From contig CAMCTC010000055.1 of NCBI GenBank assembly GCA_945878355.1, forward strand, positions 1 to 31,740: a stretch of DNA of 31,740 bases, given 5' to 3'. The translations under genes were made by a program, and so were the position numbers. The notes below the pieces were generated by a model. That model searched no databases and had not been told where the DNA came from. It saw only the letters and a list, made by a program, of their open reading frames with translations. Positions 14,722 to 25,468 of the stretch are shown in pieces. This stretch comes from Bordetella parapertussis. GTDB lineage: Bacteria > Pseudomonadota > Gammaproteobacteria > Burkholderiales > Burkholderiaceae_C. How positions within the stretch are numbered: the stretch's first letter is position 1; each line of letters begins with the position of its first letter.

Positions 14722-14749
14722 AGTATAGACACCTGGATCGGGATTGCAA
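14722..14749 (-). promoter_or_regulatory. Sigma-70 promoter of phaP
   Basis: On the minus strand -35 TTGCAA (14744-14749) and -10 TATACT (14722-14727) are separated by 16 bases, a good housekeeping promoter. The start of transcription would be near 14715, leaving a leader of about 57 bases. It lies between two PhaR-type repeats. Confidence 0.8.
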
Positions 14750-14756
14750 GGCTTTT

Positions 14757-14773
14757 TTGCTGCATTGCAGCAA
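14757..14773. promoter_or_regulatory. Upstream PhaR-type operator of phaP
   Basis: A perfect inverted repeat TTGCTGC-ATT-GCAGCAA lies 8 bases upstream of the -35 hexamer. Its core CTGC-N3-GCAG equals the binding pattern reported for PhaR of Paracoccus denitrificans. With the second repeat it brackets the promoter. Confidence 0.7.
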
Positions 14774-14866
14774 TTTAGACTGAAATGCCTAAGAAGGCCC
14801 CAAATTGGCCATGCGGCCCAGGCGATCGACGCTGGTTTGCCCCGTCGCGCTGGGCACAATGCTGCG

Positions 14867-15841
14867 ATGCAGGTGTTCAACCATCACCGTCATTTGTTGG
14901 ACCTGCCGACCGGCCACCGATTCCCGGTGGCCAAGGCTGGGCTGCTGTATACGCGGGTTGAGGCTGAATGCGCAGGCCTGCGGCTGATCGAGGCCGACCC
15001 CGCCAGCGACGGCGAACTGGCGCTGGCGCACAGCCCTGACTACATCACGGCCATCACTGCTGGGACGCTGTCGGCTGCGGCGCAGCGCGAGATCGGGTGG
15101 CCATGGAGCGAGTCCATGGTCGAGCGCAGCAAGCGATCGGTGGGCGCGACCATCGCCGCAGCCCGTGCCGCGATGGTCGAGGGCTTGGCGGTCCATCTAG
15201 GCGGAGGAACCCACCACGCGACTGCCGACAAGGGTTCGGGCTTCTGCGTCTTCAACGACGTGGCGGTGGCGGGTCGATTGATGCAGGCCGAGGCCCACCG
15301 CATCGGGCCCTCGCCTCGAAGAACGCTCAGGCTGTGGGTGATTGACCTCGATGTGCACCAGGGCAACGGCACGGCGGCGATCTTCCGCGGCGATCCGACG
15401 GTTTTTACTTTGTCAATACACGGCGCGAAGAACTTTCCTTTCCGCAAGGAGGCCGGTGACCTGGACCTGGATTTGCCCGACGGCTGCGCCGATGAGCCTT
15501 ACCTTGAAGCGCTGGACGCGGCACTGGACCGAGCCTGGGCCCGGCAATGTGAGGCTGGCGGCCCACCTGGCCTGGCATTCTACCTGGCTGGCGCCGATCC
15601 GCACCAGGACGATCGGCTGGGTCGACTCAGTCTCAGCGCGGCGGGCTTGGCCGAGCGCGACCGCCGGGTGTTTGACTTCTTGCAGCGCCAGCTGGTGCCT
15701 GTGGCCGTGACGATGGCCGGTGGCTATGGCCGCGACATCCACACCACGGTAGCACTACATCTGCGGACTGTTCAGTTGGCGCAGCAGGCCTGGGCGGCGT
15801 GGCAGCGGCCGGGCCATCGGGCGCCTTGCGGCACCGCCTAG
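14867..15841 (+). CDS. Histone-deacetylase-superfamily (HDAC-like) amidohydrolase
   Basis: A 324-residue zinc-dependent deacetylase. All active-site parts are visible: His pair H116-H117 in 'GGGTHHA', zinc ligands D162 and H164 in '[10 protein letters not shown]', third ligand D244 in 'AGADPHQDD', and the catalytic tyrosine Y287 in 'GGYGRD'. Bacterial members act on acetylated polyamines, acetyl-lysine or acetoin-related substrates; the substrate here cannot be told. The ATG at 14867 starts the family-typical protein. It is followed after 34 bases by an antiporter-like gene and then a hydroxyacid dehydrogenase, apparently one operon. Confidence 0.92.
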   Translation: MQVFNHHRHLLDLPTGHRFPVAKAGLLYTRVEAECAGLRLIEADPASDGELALAHSPDYITAITAGTLSAAAQREIGWPWSESMVERSKRSVGATIAAARAAMVEGLAVHLGGGTHHATADKGSGFCVFNDVAVAGRLMQAEAHRIGPSPRRTLRLWVIDLDVHQGNGTAAIFRGDPTVFTLSIHGAKNFPFRKEAGDLDLDLPDGCADEPYLEALDAALDRAWARQCEAGGPPGLAFYLAGADPHQDDRLGRLSLSAAGLAERDRRVFDFLQRQLVPVAVTMAGGYGRDIHTTVALHLRTVQLAQQAWAAWQRPGHRAPCGTA

Positions 15842-15875
15842 AATCCGCGTGCTTGCGCTTATCCGGAGATTGCCC

Positions 15876-17285
15876 ATGCGTGTTGGACGCTTGATGTTGA
15901 CCTGCGGCCTGCTTGGCAGCAGTGGTTTGGCCTGCGCGGGCGAGATTGACGGTCGTGCGCTGTCGGTCTGGTGGGGGCTGCCGTTCGCCGGCATGCTGCT
16001 GTCGATCGCTCTGATGCCATTGCTGTTGCCGCAGTTCTGGCACCACCACTTCGGTAAGGTGGCCGCTGGTTGGTCGCTGGCGATGCTTGTGCCGTTTGCG
16101 CTTAGCTATGGCGCGGGCGCCGCCGGCCAGGCCATGGTACACACGATGCTGGCCGAGTACATCCCGTTCATCGTGCTGCTGACGGCGCTGTTCACGGTGT
16201 CGGGCGGCATCTATGTGCGCGGCAACCTGCATGGCAGCCCCTTGCTTAACACCGGTGTGCTGGCCCTGGGGGCGGTGCTGGCCAGCCTGATGGGCACCAC
16301 CGGCGCGTCGATGCTTCTGATCCGGCCGCTGATCCGCGCCAACGACAACCGCAAGCACACGGTGCATGTGTTCGTTTTCTTCATCTTCATCGTCAGCAAC
16401 GTGGGCGGCTCTTTGACGCCGCTGGGCGATCCGCCGCTGTTTCTGGGTTTCCTGAAGGGTGTCGAGTTCTTTTGGACCGCCCAGCACCTGCTGCCCGAGA
16501 CGCTGTTCATGGTCGGCGCGCTGCTGACGTTGTTCTATGCGCTGGACAGCTATTGGTACCGGCGCGAAGGGGTGCTGCCGCAAGACCCGACGCCCGACGA
16601 TGCGCCGCGCTTCGGGCTGGACGGCATCGTCAACCTGCTGCCGCTGGCGGCAGTGGTAGGGCTGGTTCTGATGAGCGGCACCTGGAAGCCCGGCATCGTG
16701 TTCCACGTGTTTGGCACCGACATCGAACTGCAGAACGCGCTGCGCGACTGCCTGCTGGTGCTGGTGACCGCGGTCTCGCTGTGGGTCACGCCGCGCAGCG
16801 TGCGCGAGGCCAACCAGTTCGGCTGGGCCCCGATGCAAGAGGTGGCCAAGCTCTTCATCGGCATCTTCGTGACCATGCTGCCGGTGCTAGCGATGCTCAA
16901 GGCTGGTCTGGATGGCCCGATGGCGGGGGTGGCACGGGCTGTGACCGGGCCGGACGGCCAACCGCTGCCCTGGGCCTATTTTTGGTTCTCGGGCGTGCTG
17001 TCGTCCTTCCTGGACAACGCGCCGACCTACCTGGTCTTCTTTAACCTGGCCGGCGGCGATCCCGTCCTGTTGATGGGCAAGTTGGCCACCACGCTGGCGG
17101 CGATCTCGGCCGGCTCGGTCTTCATGGGCGCCAATAGCTATATCGGCAATGCGCCCAACTTCATGGTCAAGGCCATCGTCGAAGACCGCGGCCTGCGCAT
17201 GCCCAGCTTTTTCGGCTACATGGCCTGGTCCAGCGGCGTCCTGCTGCCGTTGTTCATCGTCGTCACCTTCATCTGGATGCGCTGA
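15876..17285 (+). CDS. Na+/H+ antiporter-like membrane protein (ion transporter superfamily)
   Basis: A 469-residue inner-membrane protein with a cleavable-looking N-terminal segment and about eleven or twelve hydrophobic helices. Segments such as 'MGTTGASMLLIRPLIRAND', 'SNVGGSLTPLGDPPLFLGF' and 'SSFLDNAPTYLVFFNLAGG' are the hallmark of the NhaD/ArsB-like ion transporter superfamily; proteins of this type are usually annotated as sodium:proton antiporters or citrate-transport-like. A GGAG ribosome site supports the ATG at 15876 over a GTG at 15849. It ends one base before the next gene. The transported ion or acid is unknown. Confidence 0.88.
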   Translation: MRVGRLMLTCGLLGSSGLACAGEIDGRALSVWWGLPFAGMLLSIALMPLLLPQFWHHHFGKVAAGWSLAMLVPFALSYGAGAAGQAMVHTMLAEYIPFIVLLTALFTVSGGIYVRGNLHGSPLLNTGVLALGAVLASLMGTTGASMLLIRPLIRANDNRKHTVHVFVFFIFIVSNVGGSLTPLGDPPLFLGFLKGVEFFWTAQHLLPETLFMVGALLTLFYALDSYWYRREGVLPQDPTPDDAPRFGLDGIVNLLPLAAVVGLVLMSGTWKPGIVFHVFGTDIELQNALRDCLLVLVTAVSLWVTPRSVREANQFGWAPMQEVAKLFIGIFVTMLPVLAMLKAGLDGPMAGVARAVTGPDGQPLPWAYFWFSGVLSSFLDNAPTYLVFFNLAGGDPVLLMGKLATTLAAISAGSVFMGANSYIGNAPNFMVKAIVEDRGLRMPSFFGYMAWSSGVLLPLFIVVTFIWMR

Positions 17286-17286
17286 C

Positions 17287-18303
17287 ATGCCCGATCCGAG
17301 CCGACCCCGTGTGCTGATCGCCATTCCGATTTTCGACGAGGTGCTGGCGCGACTGGGCGAAGTCTTCGAGGTCGACGCGCCCTGCGGCAGCGACGACTAC
17401 ATCGAGTGGACGCACGAAGCGCTGGTCGCTCGGCTGCAGGGCTGCGTCGGCGTGGCGGTGGCCAGTTCGCCGCGCATCGACGCCGCGCTGCTGGCGGCTT
17501 GCCCGGACCTGCGCGTGGTCGCGAGCATGGCGGTGGGCTACAACAACATCGACCTGGCGGCGTGCACGGCGCGCGGTGTGTTGGTGAGCAATGCGCCCGA
17601 CGTGCTGACCGAGACCACTGCGGATTTCGGCTTCGCGCTGATGATGGCCACGGCCCGCCGCATCACCGAGGCTGAGCATTTCCTGCGCGCCTGTCGTTGG
17701 ACCCACTGGGCCTACAACTTGCTGTCTGGCGCCGATGTGCACGGTTCGACGCTGGGCGTGCTGGGCATGGGGCGCATCGGCCAAGCCATCGCCCGACGCG
17801 GCGCGCTGGGTTTCGGCATGAAAGTGGTCTACCACAACCGCAGCCGGCTCGACGCATCGATCGAGCAGCAGCTTGGCGCGCGCTGGGTCGGCAAGGACGA
17901 ACTCATGCGCGAAGCCGATCACCTGGTGATCGTCGTGCCTTACAGCCCGGCGTCGCACCACCTGGTCGGCGCGGCCGAACTCGCGCTGATGAAGCCTGGC
18001 GCCACACTGACCAACATCGCGCGCGGCGGCGTGGTCGACGACGCGGCGCTGGCGCTGGCGTTGCGCGAGCGCCGGCTTTTCGCAGCCGGGCTCGATGTCT
18101 TTGAAGGCGAGCCCGCGCTGAACCCTGATCTGCTGACGCTGCCCAATGTGGTGCTCACGCCCCATATCGCCAGCGCCAGCGTGCCGACCCGACGGGCGAT
18201 GGCCGACCTGGCGGCGACCAACCTGATCGCTGCGCTGGGCTTGGGACCAGACGCTGGCCGGCCGCCGACGGCGCTCAACCCCGAGGTATTGGCGCTGCGC
18301 TGA
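17287..18303 (+). CDS. D-isomer-specific 2-hydroxyacid dehydrogenase (glyoxylate/hydroxypyruvate reductase-like)
   Basis: A 338-residue NAD(P)-dependent dehydrogenase. The nucleotide fold has 'GVLGMGRIGQAIA' (about 157-169). The 'NRSR' after the second strand (184-187) suggests NADPH preference. Catalytic residues R246 ('NIARGG'), E275 ('DVFEGEP') and H293 ('TPHIAS') are all present, as is the substrate-binding 'MAVGYNNID'. It resembles GhrB-type enzymes that reduce glyoxylate, hydroxypyruvate or 2-ketogluconate. The start lies one base after the antiporter stop, implying translational coupling. The last 29 bases overlap the convergent MFS gene. Confidence 0.93.
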   Translation: MPDPSRPRVLIAIPIFDEVLARLGEVFEVDAPCGSDDYIEWTHEALVARLQGCVGVAVASSPRIDAALLAACPDLRVVASMAVGYNNIDLAACTARGVLVSNAPDVLTETTADFGFALMMATARRITEAEHFLRACRWTHWAYNLLSGADVHGSTLGVLGMGRIGQAIARRGALGFGMKVVYHNRSRLDASIEQQLGARWVGKDELMREADHLVIVVPYSPASHHLVGAAELALMKPGATLTNIARGGVVDDAALALALRERRLFAAGLDVFEGEPALNPDLLTLPNVVLTPHIASASVPTRRAMADLAATNLIAALGLGPDAGRPPTALNPEVLALR

Positions 18304-19504
18304 GCCCTGCTGGCGTCTGGCCCAGTCGCCAGAGCCAGCCGGCGGTCGCCAGCATCAGTGTGGCAGCGCTGGCCGAGCCTAGCTCTAGCGGGCCCCAAGC
18401 ACCCAGTTGCAGTCCCGACAGGGCGCGAACCATCAGCGGCCCCGCGATCTGGCCCAGTGCAAACGAAGCGGTCATCCGTCCCAGCAAGGGCGCTGGATTG
18501 CCCGGCGCCAGCGCGCGGGCCTGCTCGAGCCCGATCACGGTGACCAGGACGAAGGTGCTGCCCACCAGCAGCGCGGCCAGCGCAATCGCGGCTCCCGATC
18601 GGCTCAGCAATGGCATCGCCGCGCCCAGGCCGATGGCGAGCTGGCAAAGAGCCCAGGTGCGCAGTGGTGACCCGCGGCGCGACCCGCCCCGTGCTGCCGA
18701 CACCATCGCCGAGGTCCAGGCGGCCAGGCCAAACAAGGGCCAGGCCAAGCCGAAACGCTGCGGATCGTCGATCAGGCTTCGCGCCATCGCCGGCAGGAAA
18801 GTGGCCGGCAGGATGTAGCCCAGGCCGGCGCAGCCGTAGCAGATCACCAGCGGCCAACTGCCTGCAGGCAATCCGGCGGAGGCTGCAGCGGTCGCCGGAT
18901 CCGAAGCGCGGGCGGGTGCGGCGCGGAGCGCCAGGCCACGTGTCAACCAGACCACGCCCAGCGTCAGCAGCAAGGCGGCCGCCGCCATCTGCAACCACAG
19001 TGTCCTGGCACCGGCACCCGCGCTCACCCAGGCCAGCATGCCGGCCAAGATGATGCCGCCGCCAACGCCGCCGAACACCAAAGCGCCGAGCGCGCCCTGG
19101 CCCCGCCGAGCCAACTCGGTCAGGCTCCAACTGCTGATGCCGACCATGGCCCAGGCGCTGGCCAAGCCGGCACCAAAGCGCAACAGGCTCCAGGCCAGTT
19201 CGCCACTGGCCAGGCCGGCAGCTGCGGTCAGCAGCGCGATCGCCAGCAGACTGGCCCACACCAGCCGCAAGGCCTGGCCAGCCAGTCTGGCGGCGCTCAG
19301 CGCGCCGGCAAGGTAGCCCAGGTAGTTGGCCGCTGCCAATTCGGCACCCACGGTGGCGTCGATCAAGCCGTCTCGCATCATCAGTGGCAGCAAAGGCGTG
19401 AAGGCGAAACGACCGATGCCCATCGCGACTGCCAGGGTCAGCGCGCCGGCGCACACCACCGACGCGGTGGTCGGTGGTTCCTCTGTTTGGCTGATGCGGG
19501 TCAT
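18275..19504 (-). CDS. MFS transporter, YbfB/YjiJ family
   Basis: A 409-residue permease with about twelve hydrophobic helices. The first helix reads 'TLAVAMGIGRFAFTPLLPLMM', the signature of the YbfB/YjiJ subfamily of the major facilitator superfamily, and 'ANYLGYLAGAL' follows in helix 2. The substrate is unknown. The frame is open to 19594, but the ATG at 19504 fits the family N-terminus. It converges with the hydroxyacid dehydrogenase gene, sharing 29 bases at the 3' ends, and diverges from rmuC. Confidence 0.9.
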   Translation of the reverse strand: MTRISQTEEPPTTASVVCAGALTLAVAMGIGRFAFTPLLPLMMRDGLIDATVGAELAAANYLGYLAGALSAARLAGQALRLVWASLLAIALLTAAAGLASGELAWSLLRFGAGLASAWAMVGISSWSLTELARRGQGALGALVFGGVGGGIILAGMLAWVSAGAGARTLWLQMAAAALLLTLGVVWLTRGLALRAAPARASDPATAAASAGLPAGSWPLVICYGCAGLGYILPATFLPAMARSLIDDPQRFGLAWPLFGLAAWTSAMVSAARGGSRRGSPLRTWALCQLAIGLGAAMPLLSRSGAAIALAALLVGSTFVLVTVIGLEQARALAPGNPAPLLGRMTASFALGQIAGPLMVRALSGLQLGAWGPLELGSASAATLMLATAGWLWRLGQTPAGLSAAPIPRG

Positions 19505-19626
19505 CGCGCCATCATGCCTGGCTCGCGATTTGGCATTTCCCGCGCGCCCTTGGTGGGCTGCGAGCTTGCAGCAGACTTGTCCATGTGCTGACACTCTAGT
19601 GCCAGGTCGCCTGAGAGAATCCGTGG

Positions 19627-21189
19627 ATGATCGAATGGTGGTGGCTGGGGCTTCTGGTTCTGAATTCCTTGGGTTTGTTGTGGTTGGCGCTGCGCCGGCC
19701 TGACGCTACGGGGTCCGATTCGCTGAGGCTGGCGCTCGAAGCGCTCGCTGCCAGCCAGCGTGAACAGGCTGATCGCCTCGCACGAGAGCAGCGCGCCGAG
19801 TTGCAGGACAGCGCACGCGCGATCCGGCAGGAACTCGCTGCCGCGCTGACGCTGTTCCAGCAGAGCTTGCTGACCCAAGGCGGGGAGGTGGCGCGGACCC
19901 AGAACGAGCAGATCGAAGCCTTCCGCGGTCAGCTCACGGCCCTGCAGCAGCAGCTCGCGCTGTCGCTGCAGCAGGCCACCGCACAACTGGTGCAGCAAGG
20001 CCAGGCAGCGCGCGAGGCCCAGGACGGCGCGCTGCGGCGCCAGGCTGACAGCAGTGCAGAGGCGTTGCAGCGGTTTGGCAGTGCGCAGGCGGCGCAACTC
20101 AGCGCGCTGAGCGAGGCCAACGAGCGTCGCCTTGGCGAGGTCCGTCAGGCCGTCGAGGGGCGGCTCGCGGCGCTGCAGCAAGGCAATGAGGCCAAGCTTG
20201 ACCAGATGCGTGCGACGGTCGACGAGAAGCTTCACGCCACGCTGGAGCAGCGACTGGGCGAGAGCTTCAAGCAAGTGGCCGAGCGGCTCGAGCAGGTGCA
20301 CCAGGGCCTGGGCGAGATGCAGGTGCTCGCGCGCGACGTCGGCTCGCTCAACCGGGTGCTGACGAACGTGAAATCGCGCGGCATTTACGGCGAGGTTCAG
20401 CTCGCCGGCTTGCTCGAGCAGGTGCTGACCCCCGAGCAGTACGCTGCCAACGTCGAGACCGTTCCCGGCAGCGGTGCAAGGGTCGAGTTTGCGATCCGCC
20501 TGCCGGCACGATCGACTGGAGGCGAGCCGCTGTGGTTGCCTATCGACGCCAAGTTCCCGCGCGAGGATTACGAACGCATGCTCGACGCCCAGGAGCGCGC
20601 CGACCCGGTCGCGGTCGAGGCCTCGGCGCGGGCGCTCGAGGCCAGGCTGAAGGTCGAGGCGAGGTCGATCCGCGAGAAATACATCGCCTCGCCGCACACC
20701 ACCGATTTCGGCATCCTGTTCCTGCCCACCGAGAGCCTCTATGCCGAGGCGCTGCGCCGGCCCGGCTTGGTGGAGGCCTTGCAGCGCGATCACCGCATCA
20801 CGCTGGCGGGCCCGACCACCTTGCTCGCCACCTTGACCAGCTTGCAGATGGGTTTTCGCACGCTCGCGCTCGAGCAACGCAGCGCCGAGGTCTGGGAGGT
20901 GCTGGGGGCGGTCAAGACCGAGTTCGCGAAGTTCGGCGACGTGCTGGCCAAGACCAAGAAAAAGCTCGACGAAGCCAGCCACTCGATAGACGCTGCGACG
21001 GTGCGCACCCGGGCGATGGCGCGCCAGCTTCGCAGCGTCGAGTCGCTCACCGAGCACCGGGTGCAGCAACTGCTGCCGGGGCTGGCGATCGACGCACAGG
21101 ATCCGGCGGTTGAGGTCGATGCGATCGATGCGCCTGCGCCCGACAAGCATGCGTCCGACAACCCTGTCACCGCGGACCCGGGAGCATGA
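19627..21189 (+). CDS. rmuC: DNA recombination protein RmuC
   Basis: A 520-residue protein with one N-terminal membrane helix (about 4-22, 'WWWLGLLVLNSLGLLWLAL'), a long Gln/Ala-rich coiled coil to about residue 240, then the conserved RmuC domain: 'VKSRGIYGEVQLAGLLEQVLTPEQY', 'LPIDAKFPREDYERM', 'SPHTTDFGILFLPTESLYAEALR' and 'GPTTLLATLTSLQMGFRTL'. The domain belongs to the restriction-endonuclease-like fold. RmuC limits recombination at short inverted repeats in E. coli. Its end overlaps the ATG of the following MFS gene, so the two are co-translated despite unrelated functions. Confidence 0.95.
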   Translation: MIEWWWLGLLVLNSLGLLWLALRRPDATGSDSLRLALEALAASQREQADRLAREQRAELQDSARAIRQELAAALTLFQQSLLTQGGEVARTQNEQIEAFRGQLTALQQQLALSLQQATAQLVQQGQAAREAQDGALRRQADSSAEALQRFGSAQAAQLSALSEANERRLGEVRQAVEGRLAALQQGNEAKLDQMRATVDEKLHATLEQRLGESFKQVAERLEQVHQGLGEMQVLARDVGSLNRVLTNVKSRGIYGEVQLAGLLEQVLTPEQYAANVETVPGSGARVEFAIRLPARSTGGEPLWLPIDAKFPREDYERMLDAQERADPVAVEASARALEARLKVEARSIREKYIASPHTTDFGILFLPTESLYAEALRRPGLVEALQRDHRITLAGPTTLLATLTSLQMGFRTLALEQRSAEVWEVLGAVKTEFAKFGDVLAKTKKKLDEASHSIDAATVRTRAMARQLRSVESLTEHRVQQLLPGLAIDAQDPAVEVDAIDAPAPDKHASDNPVTADPGA

Positions 21190-22430
21190 AGGCGATGCCC
21201 GAACCCTCTGAATCAGAGCGTGCAGCCGCGGAGTTGGGTCCTGCGCATCAGGCCCAGGTGCTGCCCTTGTTGATCATTGGCCAGATCGCGCTGCACGCGG
21301 CGATGGCCGGCCAGCGCATGGCCGCGCCCTTGCAGGCGCTGCAGGCGGGCCACAGCGCCTGGGGCGTGGGCGTGCTGCTGGCTTTGTTCGCGGCGCTGCC
21401 GGTGCTCACCGCGATGGGTTCAGGTCGGATGGCCGACCGTCACGGCTACCACCGCCCGGTGCGGGTCGCGGTGGGCTTCACGATGGCCGGTGCAGCCTGC
21501 GCGCTGGCTGCCTGCTGGTTGCCTGGCGGCTGGCAATTTGGCCTGAGTTGTGTCGGTGCTGCGGCCTCAGGTGTGGGCACCAACATCGGTCTGATTGCGA
21601 TCCAGCGCACCGCAGGCCAGCTGGCGGGCACCGGTACCGAGCGGCTGCGTGTGTTCAGCTGGCTGGGCATGGCGCCCTCGCTGGCCAACGTGGTCGGCCC
21701 GGTGGCCGCCGGTTTCATGATCGATGGCGCTGGCTACGCCGCAGCCTACGCGCTGTTGCTGGCCATGCCTTTGATGTCCTTGGTCGTGGCCCGGCGGGTG
21801 CCGGCCCAAGCTGGCCGAGTGACGGCAATCGCGCGCGTGCCCGGTAGCAGCCACTGGGACCTGCTCGAGGCGCCAGGCATGAAGCGTCTGCTGTTCGTCA
21901 ATTGGCTGCTGTCTGCGAGTTGGGATGTGCACAGCTTTGCGGTGCCGGTGCTGGGTCACTCGCGGGGCTACAGCGCATCGACCATCGGCATGGTGCTGGG
22001 CGTGTTCACCGCAGCGGTGACCCTGGTGCGCTTTGTGATTCCCTTGCTGGCGCACCGGTTGCGCGAGGTGACCGTGTTGCGCATCGGGATGGCGCTGACC
22101 GGCTGTGTTTTCGCGCTCTATCCTTTTGCCGCCACGCCGTGGCTGATGGGCGCTTGTGCGCTGCTGCTGGGCTTGTCGCTGGGTGCCGTGCAGCCGATGA
22201 TCATGAGCACGCTGCATGAGCTCACACCGGCGCGCCGGCACGGCGAGGCGATCGCTTTTCGCTCGATGGCGATCAACCTGTCCAGCAGCGTGATGCCCTT
22301 GTTGTTTGGCCTGGCTGGCGCCGCGGTAGGGCCTGGCGTGCTGTTCTGGGTGATGGGCGCGGCGGTGGGAGGCGGCAGTTGGGCCGCAGGTGGACTGCAA
22401 AAAGTATTCGCGGTCGACAAACCGGCATGA
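21186..22430 (+). CDS. MFS transporter
   Basis: A 414-residue major facilitator permease with about twelve hydrophobic helices and the loop 2-3 motif 'GRMADRHGYHRPVRV' (G-x-x-x-D-R-x-G). The N-terminal 25 residues are polar and cytoplasmic. The substrate cannot be predicted; the sequence resembles drug- or metabolite-efflux types. The ATG overlaps the rmuC stop by 3 bases; a second ATG lies 9 bases on. It ends 9 bases before the convergent stop of prlC, with a shared hairpin across both stop codons. Confidence 0.88.
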   Translation: MKAMPEPSESERAAAELGPAHQAQVLPLLIIGQIALHAAMAGQRMAAPLQALQAGHSAWGVGVLLALFAALPVLTAMGSGRMADRHGYHRPVRVAVGFTMAGAACALAACWLPGGWQFGLSCVGAAASGVGTNIGLIAIQRTAGQLAGTGTERLRVFSWLGMAPSLANVVGPVAAGFMIDGAGYAAAYALLLAMPLMSLVVARRVPAQAGRVTAIARVPGSSHWDLLEAPGMKRLLFVNWLLSASWDVHSFAVPVLGHSRGYSASTIGMVLGVFTAAVTLVRFVIPLLAHRLREVTVLRIGMALTGCVFALYPFAATPWLMGACALLLGLSLGAVQPMIMSTLHELTPARRHGEAIAFRSMAINLSSSVMPLLFGLAGAAVGPGVLFWVMGAAVGGGSWAAGGLQKVFAVDKPA

Positions 22431-22439
22431 GGCCTTGCC

Positions 22440-22447
<8 letters not shown>
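22422..22447. terminator. Hairpin across the convergent stop codons of the MFS gene and prlC
   Basis: CCGGC-A-TGAGGC, loop CTT, GCCTCA-GCCGG forms an 11-pair stem with one bulge. It contains the TGA of the MFS gene and the complementary TCA that is the prlC stop. A proper T-run is lacking on both sides, so it is a possible bidirectional transcript end or mRNA 3' stabiliser rather than a classical terminator. Confidence 0.45.
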
Positions 22448-24506
<2,059 letters not shown>

Positions 24507-24537
24507 GTGGGCTTGAGGGCAGAGAGCAGGTGAGCGC

Positions 24538-25389
24538 TTATTTGGCGACGCGTTCGGCCGATTCAACCGTGTTGACCAGCAACATCGTGATCGTCATCGG
24601 CCCGACACCGCCTGGCACCGGGGTGATCCAGCCGGCGACTTCGCGCACCTCGTCAAAAGCCACATCGCCGCAGAGCTTGCCTGCGTCATCGCGGTTCATG
24701 CCAACGTCGATCACGATGGCCCCGGGTTTGACCATGTCGCGGGTCAGCGTGTTGCGCCTGCCGACCGCGGCCACCACGACGTCGGCCTGGCGCGTGAAGA
24801 CACCCAGATCGGGCGTCGCGCTGTGGCAGACCGTGACCGTGGCGTTGGCTTGCAGCAGCAGCAGTGCCATCGGCTTGCCCACGGTATTGCTGCGCCCGAT
24901 CACGACCGCGTGTTTGCCTTTGAGCGAGACGCCGGTCGATTCGATCAGCTTCATGCAGCCATAGGGCGTGCAGGGCCGAAACCCCGGCAAGCCGGCCAGC
25001 AACTCGCCAGCGCTGCGCACCGAGTAGCCGTCGACATCCTTGGCGGTGGAAATCGTCTCAATCACGCGCTGCGGGTTGATGTGTGCGGGCAGCGGCATCT
25101 GCACCAGGATGCCGTGGACGTTCATGTCGTCGTTGAGCGAACGGATGCGCGCCAGCAGCGCGTCCTCGCTGAAGCTGGACTCGTACTTCTCCAGCACCGA
25201 ACGCAGGCCATGTTCGGCGCAGGCCTTGACCTTGTTTCGCACGTACACCGCCGACGCAGGGTCGTCGCCAACCAGGATCACTGCCAGAGCGGGCGTCACA
25301 CCTCGAGTGGCCAGCGTTGCGGTGCGCTGCGACAGTTCGGCGCGGATCTGTTGCGACAGCGCGGTGCCGCTGATGAGTTGGGCTGGCAT
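24538..25389 (-). CDS. folD: Bifunctional methylenetetrahydrofolate dehydrogenase / cyclohydrolase
   Basis: A 283-residue enzyme that interconverts 5,10-methylene-, methenyl- and 10-formyl-tetrahydrofolate with NADP, supplying one-carbon units for purines and formyl-methionine. Signatures are '[14 protein letters not shown]' (catalytic Lys in the Y-x-x-x-K motif), '[11 protein letters not shown]', 'KDVDGYSV' and '[12 protein letters not shown]', then '[17 protein letters not shown]' in the NADP fold and '[14 protein letters not shown]' at the end. The ATG at 25389 gives the normal length; an upstream ATG at 25419 lacks a ribosome site and lies in the terminator's tail. It is followed by prlC. 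Confidence 0.96.
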   Translation of the reverse strand: MPAQLISGTALSQQIRAELSQRTATLATRGVTPALAVILVGDDPASAVYVRNKVKACAEHGLRSVLEKYESSFSEDALLARIRSLNDDMNVHGILVQMPLPAHINPQRVIETISTAKDVDGYSVRSAGELLAGLPGFRPCTPYGCMKLIESTGVSLKGKHAVVIGRSNTVGKPMALLLLQANATVTVCHSATPDLGVFTRQADVVVAAVGRRNTLTRDMVKPGAIVIDVGMNRDDAGKLCGDVAFDEVREVAGWITPVPGGVGPMTITMLLVNTVESAERVAK

Positions 25390-25420
25390 GGTCGTGTCTT
25401 TCAGCAATTTGGCATTCAAA

Positions 25421-25448
25421 ACGAAAGAAGCCGCTGACAGGCAGCGGC
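25421..25448 (-). terminator. Terminator after the response-regulator gene
   Basis: On the minus strand GCCGCTG and CAGCGGC (7 bp) pair around a five-base loop and are followed by the T-rich TTCTTTCGTTTTG. It lies 20 bases after the response-regulator stop and before folD, separating the two-component unit from folD-prlC. Confidence 0.75.
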
Positions 25449-25468
25449 CTCGTTGTCTGAGCCTGGTA

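Noticed and set aside
15633..16838. Minus-strand open frame of 401 codons rich in His, Gln and Arg
   Set aside because: Antisense to the HDAC-like and antiporter genes; the low-complexity His/Gln/Arg composition is that of a shadow.
19501..21150. Minus-strand open frame of 549 codons
   Set aside because: Antisense to rmuC. The Leu/Gln-rich translation mirrors the coiled coil on the other strand.
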